NCBI GenBank assembly: GCA_021158645.1
Contig: JAGGUH010000017.1
Span: 1 to 9,860, forward strand
Direction: 5' to 3'
From: a bacterium
GTDB lineage: Bacteria > Patescibacteriota > Minisyncoccia > UBA6257 > JAGGUH01
DNA length: 9,860 bases
The notes under the pieces are model-generated. The model worked only from the letters and a program-made list of their open reading frames with translations. It was not told the origin of the DNA and did no database searches. Positions 1 through 5,415 of the stretch are shown one piece after another (within the stretch, counting starts at the first letter, position 1; every line of letters starts with the position of its first letter). The translations under genes and the position numbers were made by a program.

Positions 1-608
1 CATCTTCCCAAAAAGAAATCAAAACACACAGGTGGAAATATCCTTGACACCCAAATTTCAGGATGAATACAACCGCCGCCGGCACAATATGGAAGCTCTA
101 AATAGTGGCAGTGGCATTCTTGTTGGTCTACTATTGTCCACCCTTCGAAATCTAGTTCCCCAAAATAAACATCACAGACCCCAAAAGTATAATTTGGGGT
201 CATTATGTTGACCCAAGGAAGATCACCTATCAAAATTACTCCTACCAAACCAGAATTAGAATAGTATTGATCCTTCAAAAACTCTCTTATCTTAGCAGAT
301 CCATCAACATCTCCGCCACAACCACTTCCAGAACCAAAAGGAATCTCTGCTGGAGAAACCATAAAAACCCTGCTGCCAACTTGACGATGCTGGTAGACAT
401 CGTTTTGATAACGCTCAATCGCCTTCTGAACTTCCGGCACTTGCCAGAAGTTGTCTGAAATCAAAATCAGAAATTCCTGATTGGTATTCGGATGAGGTGC
501 AACAACTTTTCCCACCTGAGTAATCTCAATCGCTGCAGCCTGAGAAACAACAAAAACAAACAAAAAAATCACTAACCAGAAAAACCTTCTTCTTCCCTTT
601 TTCTTCAT
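1..608 (-). CDS. Secreted protein with a gingipain-like (peptidase C25) N-terminal half, partial at the window edge
   Basis: The frame stays open for 202 codons from the ATG at 608 to the left edge, so the C-terminus is missing. Residues 1-26 form a signal peptide: a basic start (KKKGRRR), a hydrophobic core (FFWLVIFLFVFVVS) and an AAA cleavage site. The mature part holds LVGVILIGDLPWVN (121-134), CDVYFGELDFEGW (145-157) and PEIWVSRI (183-190). These resemble the strand pattern of C25 cysteine peptidases (VLLVGD, then DLYY and LDGDW, then VGRI). The catalytic His and Cys of that family would lie beyond the edge, so activity cannot be judged. An unusual Cys/His cluster lies at 165-180 (CHCH, then C175 and C180). 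The gene has its own promoter and a very strong ribosome binding site. It is clearly richer in GC than its neighbours. The frame and export are secure; the family is a motif-level inference. Confidence 0.75.
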   Translation of the reverse strand, partial: MKKKGRRRFFWLVIFLFVFVVSQAAAIEITQVGKVVAPHPNTNQEFLILISDNFWQVPEVQKAIERYQNDVYQHRQVGSRVFMVSPAEIPFGSGSGCGGDVDGSAKIREFLKDQYYSNSGLVGVILIGDLPWVNIMTPNYTFGVCDVYFGELDFEGWTIVDQQECHCHYLELPYCAGGGCIHPEIWVSRIFPPVCFDFFLGR

Positions 609-613
609 TTCTC

Positions 614-626
614 TCACCTCCTTTCT
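614..626 (-). promoter_or_regulatory. Full-length Shine-Dalgarno sequence of the C25-like gene
   Basis: Read on the minus strand, AGAAAGGAGGTGA is complementary over 13 bases to the usual 3' end of bacterial 16S rRNA. The GGAGG core is 8 bases from the ATG at 608, which fixes the start. No other gene in the window has a comparable site. Confidence 0.85.
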
Positions 627-658
627 TTTTTATTTTTTTAATCTACTAACCTGCTTAA

Positions 659-687
659 ATTATACCATAAACCTCAAAAAAAATCAA
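659..687 (-). promoter_or_regulatory. Sigma-70-type promoter of the C25-like gene
   Basis: On the minus strand a -35 box TTGATT (687-682) and a -10 box TATAAT (664-659) are separated by 17 bases. The -10 is preceded by TG at the extended -10 position. The predicted start near 652 leaves a leader of about 44 bases carrying the Shine-Dalgarno sequence. The -35 begins 7 bases after the end of repeat copy 1. Confidence 0.7.
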
Positions 688-694
688 GCGTTAA

Positions 695-759
695 TAGAAC
701 TTATCAGGTACACAAGAGATATACTTTAAAGAAATTTATTGGTTAAATAAAAAGAGGGT
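695..759 (-). repeat. Direct repeat, copy 1 (between the toxin-antitoxin cassette and the C25-like gene)
   Basis: These 65 bases match 1417-1478 in the same orientation. The differences are one 2-base indel, two T/C changes and one small change in the A-rich edge. On the minus strand the unit starts with CCC and a T-rich run, passes TTTAACCAATAAATTTCTTT and ends in TGATAAGTTCTA. Here the CCC-T edge has no matching GGG arm upstream, unlike copy 2, so this copy does not contain a complete terminator. No coding frame is evident in it. Confidence 0.85.
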
Positions 760-834
760 TGAAAAATTGAATAATAATGCGATTAATAAATTCACTTTAT
801 CTATAAAATTGGCAGTGATAGATTTTTTCGGTTT

Positions 835-858
835 GATAAAAAAGTATACTTTTTTATC
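835..858. terminator. 24-bp perfect palindrome, possible terminator of the toxin-antitoxin operon
   Basis: GATAAAAAAGTA is followed directly by its exact reverse complement. As RNA it can form a hairpin with a U-rich 3' arm in either direction. It begins 25 bases after the stop of the toxin pseudogene, where a terminator would be expected, but its stem is AT-rich and hence weak. It could also be a protein binding site or a site that extrudes as a cruciform. Confidence 0.45.
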
Positions 859-883
859 TTGAGATTTCTTCAAATTTATTTCT

Positions 884-1145
884 TTAACAATCTTTATAAA
901 TATCCTTTCGGTGGCCAACTTTTAAAATAATAATTTTTCGATCTTTAACATCAAATAAAACTCGGTAGTTTCCTATCCGAAATCTGTATTCACCAAACCT
1001 TCATTCTCTTAATTTCTCGGCAAATCTTAAAGGATTTTTTTGAGAAGAATAAAATTTAAGTTTCTTTAAAATTCTTTTTCGAATTTGGGGGTGGTAATTT
1101 TTCTATCTCTTTTGCCGCTTTTACTTTAAATTCAAAAATAAACAC
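884..1145 (-). pseudogene. RelE/ParE-family toxin, broken by a frameshift and a stop codon
   Basis: A GTG at 1145, 4 bases after the antitoxin stop, opens a frame with FEFKVKAAKEIEKLP, the usual RelE start. At a run of five identical bases (1087-1091, C on the coding strand) the frame must shift to continue. Removing one C gives LPPQIRKRILKKLKFYSSQ, then NPLRFAEKLRE. An in-frame TGA (1001-1003) follows, and then RFGEYRFRIGNYRVLFDV and ILKVGHRKDIYKDC up to TAA at 884. Repaired, the product would be about 87 residues, the normal RelE length, with the conserved core and the C-terminal HRKDIY. RelE-family toxins cleave mRNA on the ribosome. Two separate lesions suggest that the toxin is dead, unless the C-run is a sequencing error and the TGA is read through. 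Confidence 0.8.
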
Positions 1146-1149
1146 AAAT

Positions 1150-1371
1150 TTAAATCTGGTATTTTTTAAGAAGAGATTTTAAAGGAATAGTTTTTTTTGA
1201 TTTTCTTCTTTTTTCAATTTCTTTTGCTAAACTTTCAGAATTATACATTTCTAAATCTTCTAATTGTTCTTCAATTATCTTCCATTTTTTTAGTGGCAAA
1301 ATCACTACTCCCTCTTTTTCTCTAATAGCAGATTTTGGCAAAACAATATTTTTAGAAGTTCGATTGGTCAT
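1150..1371 (-). CDS. Phd/RelB-type antitoxin
   Basis: A 73-residue, highly charged protein directly upstream of a RelE-type toxin remnant, the standard antitoxin-first order. The N-terminal part contains KEGVVILPLKKWKIIEEQLE (residues 19-38), which resembles the start of Phd/YefM-like antitoxins (a VVILPLEEYEKI pattern). The rest (LEMYNSESLAKEIEKRRKSK and on to the C-terminus) is a Lys/Glu-rich helical tail of the kind that wraps a toxin. Its expected role is to neutralise the toxin and repress its own promoter. The frame is intact although the toxin is broken. The promoter puts the transcript start only a few bases before the ATG, so translation is probably leaderless. Antitoxin status is well supported by context; the exact family is less sure. 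Confidence 0.75.
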   Translation of the reverse strand: MTNRTSKNIVLPKSAIREKEGVVILPLKKWKIIEEQLEDLEMYNSESLAKEIEKRRKSKKTIPLKSLLKKYQI

Positions 1372-1385
1372 ACATTTTTATGTAT
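1370..1385. promoter_or_regulatory. Inverted repeat over the antitoxin start, likely autoregulatory operator
   Basis: ATACAT, a 4-base spacer and ATGTAT form a perfect 6-bp dyad that covers most of the -10 box and the first bases of the antitoxin ATG. This is where toxin-antitoxin complexes commonly bind to repress their own operon. That assignment is an inference from position. Confidence 0.5.
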
Positions 1386-1409
1386 ATCAAAGAAAAAAAC
1401 AAATGTCAA
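1381..1409 (-). promoter_or_regulatory. Sigma-70-type promoter of the toxin-antitoxin operon
   Basis: On the minus strand a consensus -35 TTGACA (1409-1404) is 17 bases from a -10 TATACA (1386-1381). The start would be near 1374, only about 3 bases before the ATG at 1371. The -35 begins 7 bases after the end of repeat copy 2. Confidence 0.7.
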
Positions 1410-1416
1410 ATCGAAG

Positions 1417-1478
1417 TAGAACTTATCAGGTACACAAGATACACCTTAAAGAAATTTATTGGTTAAATAAAAAAGGGT
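1417..1478 (-). repeat. Direct repeat, copy 2 (upstream of the toxin-antitoxin promoter)
   Basis: This is the partner of 695-759, starting 722 bases away. Its edge nearest the surface-protein gene overlaps the 3' arm and T-run of that gene's terminator. This suggests that the terminator edge was part of the original sequence and that copy 1 is the duplicate. The other edge stops 7 bases short of a -35 box, exactly as in copy 1. Confidence 0.85.
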
Positions 1479-1519
1479 GCTTGAGAAAAAATAAAAATTA
1501 ACCAAATTAGCACCCTTTT
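1469..1519 (-). terminator. Intrinsic terminator after the GNVGIG-repeat protein gene
   Basis: On the minus strand AAAAGGGTGCT (1519-1509) pairs perfectly with AGCACCCTTTT (1481-1471) across a 27-base loop, followed by further T. It lies about 70 bases after the stop of the surface-protein gene. The loop is long, but the GC-rich stem and T-run are typical. Confidence 0.7.
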
Positions 1520-1589
1520 AATGTTTAAGATATTTCCTTTAAAAAGAAAACTCTTTTTAACTTAATAAAAAATCGAATTTAATTAATTA

Positions 1590-2345
1590 TTAATTACCAA
1601 TTTCAAAAATAATATCACCATCTGGTTCAAGAGTAACTCTATCTCGACCCTTATTATAAATTCTCAAATTAGTTTTCTTTCTTCCAATAAACCAATCTTT
1701 CTCTCCGGCTTCAATCCAAAAACCTGCTCCCGAACCAAAACCTTCTCCTGGTCCATCAAATTTTACTCGACCATTTATATGCAACTTGTAAGATGGATCT
1801 ATCTTCCCAATACCAACATTACCATCCATAGTCATTGACATTACTTTCAGCCAAGAAGTTCCATTATGACGATAGATATTAAGATTATTGCCCTCATTTG
1901 CGCGATTAACAATTTGCCACAATTTACTATTATCTAAATCTCTTAAGTTTATACCAGCGGCATTTATATCACCAGTTCCTTCGATGTTCAAAAACGCAGA
2001 TTCGTTTGTGCCTGCTCTTGTTATTTGAAGCGCTTTACTTGGAGTCATCGTTCCAATACCAACATTGCCGTCTTGACCAATAACAAATTTAACATCTTCA
2101 GCATCATTCTTTAAAGCAAAAGAATCTCCCACTTTTGTTATCCAATATTTTAATCCTCCTCCGATATTTAAATCCCCTGTTTTAGATTGAGAATCGTCTC
2201 CAGTATTTATAGGAGGAGGTACATTTCGATTTGGAGGCGTAGAAGAAGGAGGTTTCCAAGCAGCATAAACCAAAAAAGAAACTATAAGAACACTAGAAAA
2301 AGTAATAATTAAAAATTTTAAAAAGATAATTTTTTTAATAGACAT
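1590..2345 (-). CDS. Exported surface protein with GNVGIG-type (tail-fibre-like) repeats
   Basis: The 251-residue product begins with a short basic stretch and a long hydrophobic segment (residues 6-29, ending VYAAW), an uncleaved anchor or signal peptide. A Pro-rich linker follows (PPSSTPPNRNVPPPINTGDD), then SQSKTGDLNIGGGL. Two copies of a repeat, DGNVGIGTMTPSKALQI (92-108) and DGNVGIGKIDPSYKLHI (174-190), are the hallmark of tail-fibre and S74-peptidase-associated beta-structures, which are frequent in surface proteins of candidate-phyla bacteria. The C-terminus, EPDGDIIFEIGN, resembles the start of another such segment and then stops, so the gene may be shortened. No S74 autoprotease domain is visible. 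It is probably an adhesin or a structural surface protein. It has its own promoter and terminator and so is a separate transcription unit. Confidence 0.8.
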   Translation of the reverse strand: MSIKKIIFLKFLIITFSSVLIVSFLVYAAWKPPSSTPPNRNVPPPINTGDDSQSKTGDLNIGGGLKYWITKVGDSFALKNDAEDVKFVIGQDGNVGIGTMTPSKALQITRAGTNESAFLNIEGTGDINAAGINLRDLDNSKLWQIVNRANEGNNLNIYRHNGTSWLKVMSMTMDGNVGIGKIDPSYKLHINGRVKFDGPGEGFGSGAGFWIEAGEKDWFIGRKKTNLRIYNKGRDRVTLEPDGDIIFEIGN

Positions 2346-2509
2346 ATTTTTATATTCTATTTCCGACCTTTAGTTTTCCTAAAACAAACAAAAGTAAATT
2401 TTAAAAATTTTATAACTTAAAATTCTTAATCTTTTTCAATTCAAATTTCAAAAATAATGGTTTTATTTTGAGTGCAAAATAGCAATTCGAAAATCAAATC
2501 TTATTTGGT

Positions 2510-2538
2510 ATTATATTTAAAACTTTTTTTGAAGTCAA
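2510..2538 (-). promoter_or_regulatory. Sigma-70-type promoter of the GNVGIG-repeat protein gene
   Basis: On the minus strand TTGACT (2538-2533) and a perfect TATAAT (2515-2510) are separated by exactly 17 bases. Transcription would start near 2503, giving a leader of about 157 bases before the ATG at 2345, in which I recognise no known riboswitch. Confidence 0.7.
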
Positions 2539-2654
2539 TATAAAAATTGTGGATAACTTAACTTAAAAACAAAACCCCCACTTAACTGCTATGGGAAAAA
2601 TTCAGAGTTTTAAATTTTAAATTTTAAATATCGAATTTCATTTAAACAACAAAT

Positions 2655-2694
2655 TTCTATAAACTTCTACAAGTTTCTATAAATATCTATTAAT
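2655..2694. repeat. Four tandem copies of a 10-base unit
   Basis: The units read TTCTATAAAC, TTCTACAAGT, TTCTATAAAT and ATCTATTAAT. The central C recurs at 2657, 2667, 2677 and 2687, close to one helical turn apart. The copies have diverged, so this is an old duplication or a phased curved or binding region. Confidence 0.7.
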
Positions 2695-2826
2695 TTTGCA
2701 TTTTAATTTTTGAATTTCGAATTTTAAATTAAAATTTATTTTATTCAATTCATTCCTATCATTCCTAAATTATTTCCTTTTCCATATTACATTATTACAT
2801 TTCTCACCATTCAATTTTATTATCAG

Positions 2827-2898
2827 CGGCCCCAGCGGGAATCGAACCCACATTTCCACCTTGAAAGAGTGGCGTCCTAGCCGTTAGACGATGGGGCC
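2827..2898 (-). tRNA. tRNA-Glu, anticodon UUC
   Basis: On the minus strand the 7-bp acceptor stem is GGCCCCA/TGGGGCC, with a D-arm GTCTAACGGCTAGGAC. The anticodon stem CCACT/GGTGG carries the loop CTTTCAA, giving anticodon TTC. The variable region is AAAT and the T-arm is GTGGG-TTCGATT-CCCGC. The discriminator is G (2827). The next bases are CTG, so CCA is not encoded and must be added by tRNA nucleotidyltransferase, which is encoded at 7260-8735. All stems pair, with only one G-T pair in each of the anticodon and T stems. Confidence 0.96.
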
Positions 2899-2920
2899 CC
2901 CCTATTTAAAACTTTGAGAA

Positions 2921-2948
2921 ATAATATAAAAAAAATTAAAAAAATCAA
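2921..2948 (-). promoter_or_regulatory. Possible promoter of tRNA-Glu
   Basis: On the minus strand TTGATT (2948-2943) lies 16 bases from TATTAT (2926-2921), starting just past the yebC stop and 22 bases before the mature tRNA end. In sequence this rich in T and A a chance match is possible, and read-through from yebC is the alternative. Confidence 0.4.
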
Positions 2949-2952
2949 ACAA

Positions 2953-3666
2953 TTAAATTTTTAAAGTAGAATAAATTTCTTCAACATCAGAATGGTTGTC
3001 TAAAGATTCAAATAAAGATTCTATTTGTTTTTTTGTCTCTTCAGAAACTTCTTGATGGCTTTTGGGAACGAAATCAATTGAGGCATCAATTATTTTAATA
3101 TCTTTTTCTTCTAAAAACTTTTTAATTTCTGAAAATTTTTTTTGAGGAAAATAGATAACAACCAAATCATCTTTTTCCTCCCAATCTAAAGCACCTTTTT
3201 CAATTAACTTTTCTAAAATACCTTCTTTTAAATCTTCTTTTTTTATTTCAAACACTGCTTTCTCTTCAAAAAGATAAAAAACTGAACCAACTTGGGCTAA
3301 TTTTGCTTGATGTTTGTTTAAAATTGCTCTTATTTCTCCTAATGTTCGATTTTTATTAGATGTAATAATTTTAATCAAAATTGGAATACCTTCCGGTCCA
3401 TATGCTTCATAAATTACCTCCTCTAATCCACCTCCTCCCAACTCGCCAGTTCCTCTTTTAATAGCGCGTTCGATATTTTCTTTTGGTAAATTAAATTCCT
3501 TTGCTTTCTCAATCGCGGCTTTTAATCTTGGATTAGTTTCTGGATTTGAATCTTTTCTTGCAGCAACCGAAATTAAATTTGCTAATTTAGAAAAAATTTG
3601 GGATCTTTTTTTGTCCTCAATTGCTTTTTTATGTTTTACTTGTGACCAGCGTGAATGACCTGACAT
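2953..3666 (-). CDS. yebC: YebC/PmpR family protein (TACO1-like)
   Basis: Full-length family member of 237 residues. The N-terminus MSGHSRWSQVKHKK is the family signature, followed by the helical domain with NLPKENIERAIKRGTG (59-74) and the EAYGPEGIPILI segment (87-98). Members were named as DNA-binding regulators. Some, like mitochondrial TACO1, act on the ribosome to ease translation of proline stretches, so its exact role here cannot be read from sequence. It starts 28 bases after the lamin-tail gene and is probably the last protein gene of the operon, next to ruvB as in many bacteria. ruvC and ruvA, which often accompany it, are not in this window. Confidence 0.96.
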   Translation of the reverse strand: MSGHSRWSQVKHKKAIEDKKRSQIFSKLANLISVAARKDSNPETNPRLKAAIEKAKEFNLPKENIERAIKRGTGELGGGGLEEVIYEAYGPEGIPILIKIITSNKNRTLGEIRAILNKHQAKLAQVGSVFYLFEEKAVFEIKKEDLKEGILEKLIEKGALDWEEKDDLVVIYFPQKKFSEIKKFLEEKDIKIIDASIDFVPKSHQEVSEETKKQIESLFESLDNHSDVEEIYSTLKI

Positions 3667-3694
3667 AAAATTCTTTAAGAGATTTTAAAAAAAT

Positions 3695-4306
3695 TTAATG
3701 TTTTGGCAAGAAAAAATGAAGTTTTCTTGCCAAAAAATAAGCAAAAGTTGCTGAAATAAAAGTAGAAAAAAGAAAAAATTTAGATGATTTGTCAAAAGAA
3801 TCATTTACTCCTTTTGAAATTCCATCTTGAATATAGTTTGCGTTTTCCCTATCACTTTCCTCTAATAATTTTTTGTTTTCTTTTCCTAAAGTCGAAGGAC
3901 AAAATTTCCACTTATTTTTAATCAAACAATAAGAAACCTCTTCGGGAACTTTTTCTTTTAAAACTACTTTATCCAAAATTTTTCCTTTTGGATTGATTAA
4001 ATAGAGAACCTCATCTTGATTATTAATAATTAATTTTGGATTTGGATAAATAACAAAAAATTCTTTTTGTTTTATTAAATAGCGATCTTTAATCTTAAAA
4101 ATTTTCCCTGCTTTATCTTTGATTTTATGGTTATATAAATCAACTGAACTTGAAGAATCATTGTAAAGTTCAATCCATTCTTTATTTAAATCTTTTCCTT
4201 CTGGATTCGGAAAAATTTCATTAAATTTTAAAGCAAGACAGAAACGAAAAAAAATTAAATTAAAAAAAATCAACAAAAAAATCACCAACTTAAAAGAAAT
4301 TCTCAT
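3695..4306 (-). CDS. Lamin-tail-domain (LTD) protein, exported and membrane-anchored
   Basis: The 203-residue product starts with a hydrophobic signal segment (residues 5-25, ending FRFCLA). A lamin-tail domain then spans about 26-120: LKFNEIFPNPEGKDLNKEWI, ELYN (47-50), VDLYNHKIKDKAGKIF, and the closing strand around VLYLINPKGKILDKVV. EWIELYN is the characteristic LTD core. A charged linker precedes a second hydrophobic helix (about 176-195, FFLFSTFISATFAYFLARKL). The protein is thus likely outside the membrane with a C-terminal anchor. LTDs are immunoglobulin-like folds often found on cell-surface or DNA-associated proteins; the function here is unknown. It lies between ruvB and yebC in what looks like one operon. 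Confidence 0.85.
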   Translation of the reverse strand: MRISFKLVIFLLIFFNLIFFRFCLALKFNEIFPNPEGKDLNKEWIELYNDSSSSVDLYNHKIKDKAGKIFKIKDRYLIKQKEFFVIYPNPKLIINNQDEVLYLINPKGKILDKVVLKEKVPEEVSYCLIKNKWKFCPSTLGKENKKLLEESDRENANYIQDGISKGVNDSFDKSSKFFLFSTFISATFAYFLARKLHFFLPKH

Positions 4307-4327
4307 AATTCAAAAATTTAAGTCATT

Positions 4328-4371
4328 TTTGGAATTAAAAAACTATTAACCGCAAAAAATTAAATTCCAAA
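4328..4371. other. Inverted repeat in the ruvB to LTD spacer
   Basis: TTTGGAATT at 4328-4336 is the reverse complement of AATTCCAAA at 4363-4371. A 9-bp stem could form just after the ruvB stop on the minus strand. No T-run follows, so it is more likely an mRNA-stabilising or processing hairpin than a terminator. Confidence 0.4.
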
Positions 4372-4377
4372 CATCAA

Positions 4378-5382
4378 CTAAATAAGTTTATGTTGTTCTT
4401 TATAAGAAAACCCTAAATGTTTATAAGCAAAAGGAGTTGCCACTCTTCCTTTGGAAGTTCTTTCAAGAAGCCCTAACCTCATTAAAAATGGCTCATAAAC
4501 TTCCTCGATTGTATCTTTTTCTTCGTTTGTTGCCGCGGCTAAAGCATTAATCCCAGCAGGACCGCCATTAAATTTTTCAATTAAAACTTCTAAAATTTTT
4601 CTATCAGTTGCCTCAAGTCCCAATTCATCAATTTCTAAAAGTTTTAATGCTTCTTTTACTTCTTCAACTCCAATAACTTTTTTGTTCTTTACTTGAGTAA
4701 AATCTCTTACTCTCTTTAAAAACCGATTTGCAACTCTTGGTGTGCCTCGAGAAACCTTTGCCAAAAATTTCTTCGCTTCATCTTCGATTTCAATCTCTAA
4801 AAGTTTTGCTGAATATTCAATTATTTTTTCAATTTCAAAATTTTGATAAAAATCTAAACGAAACACAACTCCAAATCTTGAACGAAGTGGTGAGGATAAA
4901 AGGCCATAGCGAGTCGTAGCGCCAATTAAAATAAATGGAGGCAGGTTGATTTGAAAAGTTCTTGCCGAAGGACCCTTGCCAACAATTAGATTTAAAACTC
5001 TATTTTCCATTGCCGGATATAAAATTTCTTCAATCATTTTATTTAAACGATGGCACTCATCTAAAAACAAAATATCACCTTCATTTAAATTGCTTAAAAT
5101 CGAAGCCAGATCAGACATTTTTTCAATTGCCGGTCCAGAAGTAATTTTAATTGAAGATCCAAAACTTTTAGCAACAAGATAAGCCAATGTTGTTTTTCCC
5201 AAACCCGGAGGTCCGTAAAATAAAATATGATCACAAACCTCTTTTCTTTTCTTTGCGGCTTCAATTAAAATCCAAAGATTTTTTTTAATTTTTTCCTGAC
5301 CAACAAATTCGCTCCAATTTTTTGGTCTTAACGCTAAATCTAAAATTTCATCTTTTTGATTTTTCAAATTTCCTCTTGACAT
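4378..5382 (-). CDS. ruvB: Holliday junction branch-migration helicase RuvB
   Basis: RuvB is the AAA+ motor of the RuvAB complex. It forms hexameric rings that pull DNA through a RuvA-held Holliday junction in homologous recombination. The 334-residue length is normal. Visible are LRPKNWSEFVGQEKIKKNL near the N-terminus, Walker A GPPGLGKT (57-64), Walker B ILFLDE (104-109) followed by CHRL, sensor 1 GATTR (154-158), and SPLRSRFG with the arginine finger. The C-terminal winged-helix part has GLEATDRKILEVLIEKFNGG, then GINALAAATNEEKDTIEEVY and the end GRVATPFAYKHLG. The spacer before it carries a long inverted repeat and a palindromic dyad, so it may be regulated separately from pilB. The ATG at 5382 has no clear Shine-Dalgarno. 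Confidence 0.98.
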   Translation of the reverse strand: MSRGNLKNQKDEILDLALRPKNWSEFVGQEKIKKNLWILIEAAKKRKEVCDHILFYGPPGLGKTTLAYLVAKSFGSSIKITSGPAIEKMSDLASILSNLNEGDILFLDECHRLNKMIEEILYPAMENRVLNLIVGKGPSARTFQINLPPFILIGATTRYGLLSSPLRSRFGVVFRLDFYQNFEIEKIIEYSAKLLEIEIEDEAKKFLAKVSRGTPRVANRFLKRVRDFTQVKNKKVIGVEEVKEALKLLEIDELGLEATDRKILEVLIEKFNGGPAGINALAAATNEEKDTIEEVYEPFLMRLGLLERTSKGRVATPFAYKHLGFSYKEQHKLI

Positions 5383-5415
5383 TTTTTAAACTTTATGCTA
5401 TATTTTAGTTGAAGT

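Larger units (their letters stand above)
2346..2825. other. Gene-free spacer with short tandem repeats and a promoter
   Basis: No reading frame is convincing here. It contains four local tandem arrays: TTTTAAA three times (2608-2628), a 10-base unit four times (2655-2694), a CATTCCTA-type 9-base unit twice (2751-2768) and ATTACATT twice (2786-2801). From 2720 to 2825 the plus strand has no G. The left third is the leader of the surface-protein gene. A single perfect DnaA-box match lies at 2548-2556. Confidence 0.7.

Noticed and set aside
267..458. Plus-strand frame over the left gene
   Set aside because: It is antisense to the C25-like gene, which has a signal peptide, a promoter and a ribosome binding site.
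736..918. 60-codon minus-strand frame after the toxin
   Set aside because: Its start overlaps the true toxin tail (GHRKDIYK) in another frame, and the rest crosses the 24-bp palindrome and the repeat. It has no family features.
1001..1003. TGA read as glycine or tryptophan (alternative code, as in Gracilibacteria/SR1)
   Set aside because: The long genes here (pilB, cca, ruvB, yebC) contain no internal TGA and use normal Gly codons. The toxin also needs a frameshift repair, so decay is the simpler reading.
2548..2556. Replication origin suggested by a perfect DnaA box
   Set aside because: Only one box is present. No cluster and no dnaA or dnaN gene lies nearby.
2655..2694. CRISPR array
   Set aside because: The units are 10 bases, adjacent and degenerate, with no spacers and no cas genes.
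4728..5182. Plus-strand frames over ruvB
   Set aside because: They are shadows of the strongly conserved RuvB coding sequence.
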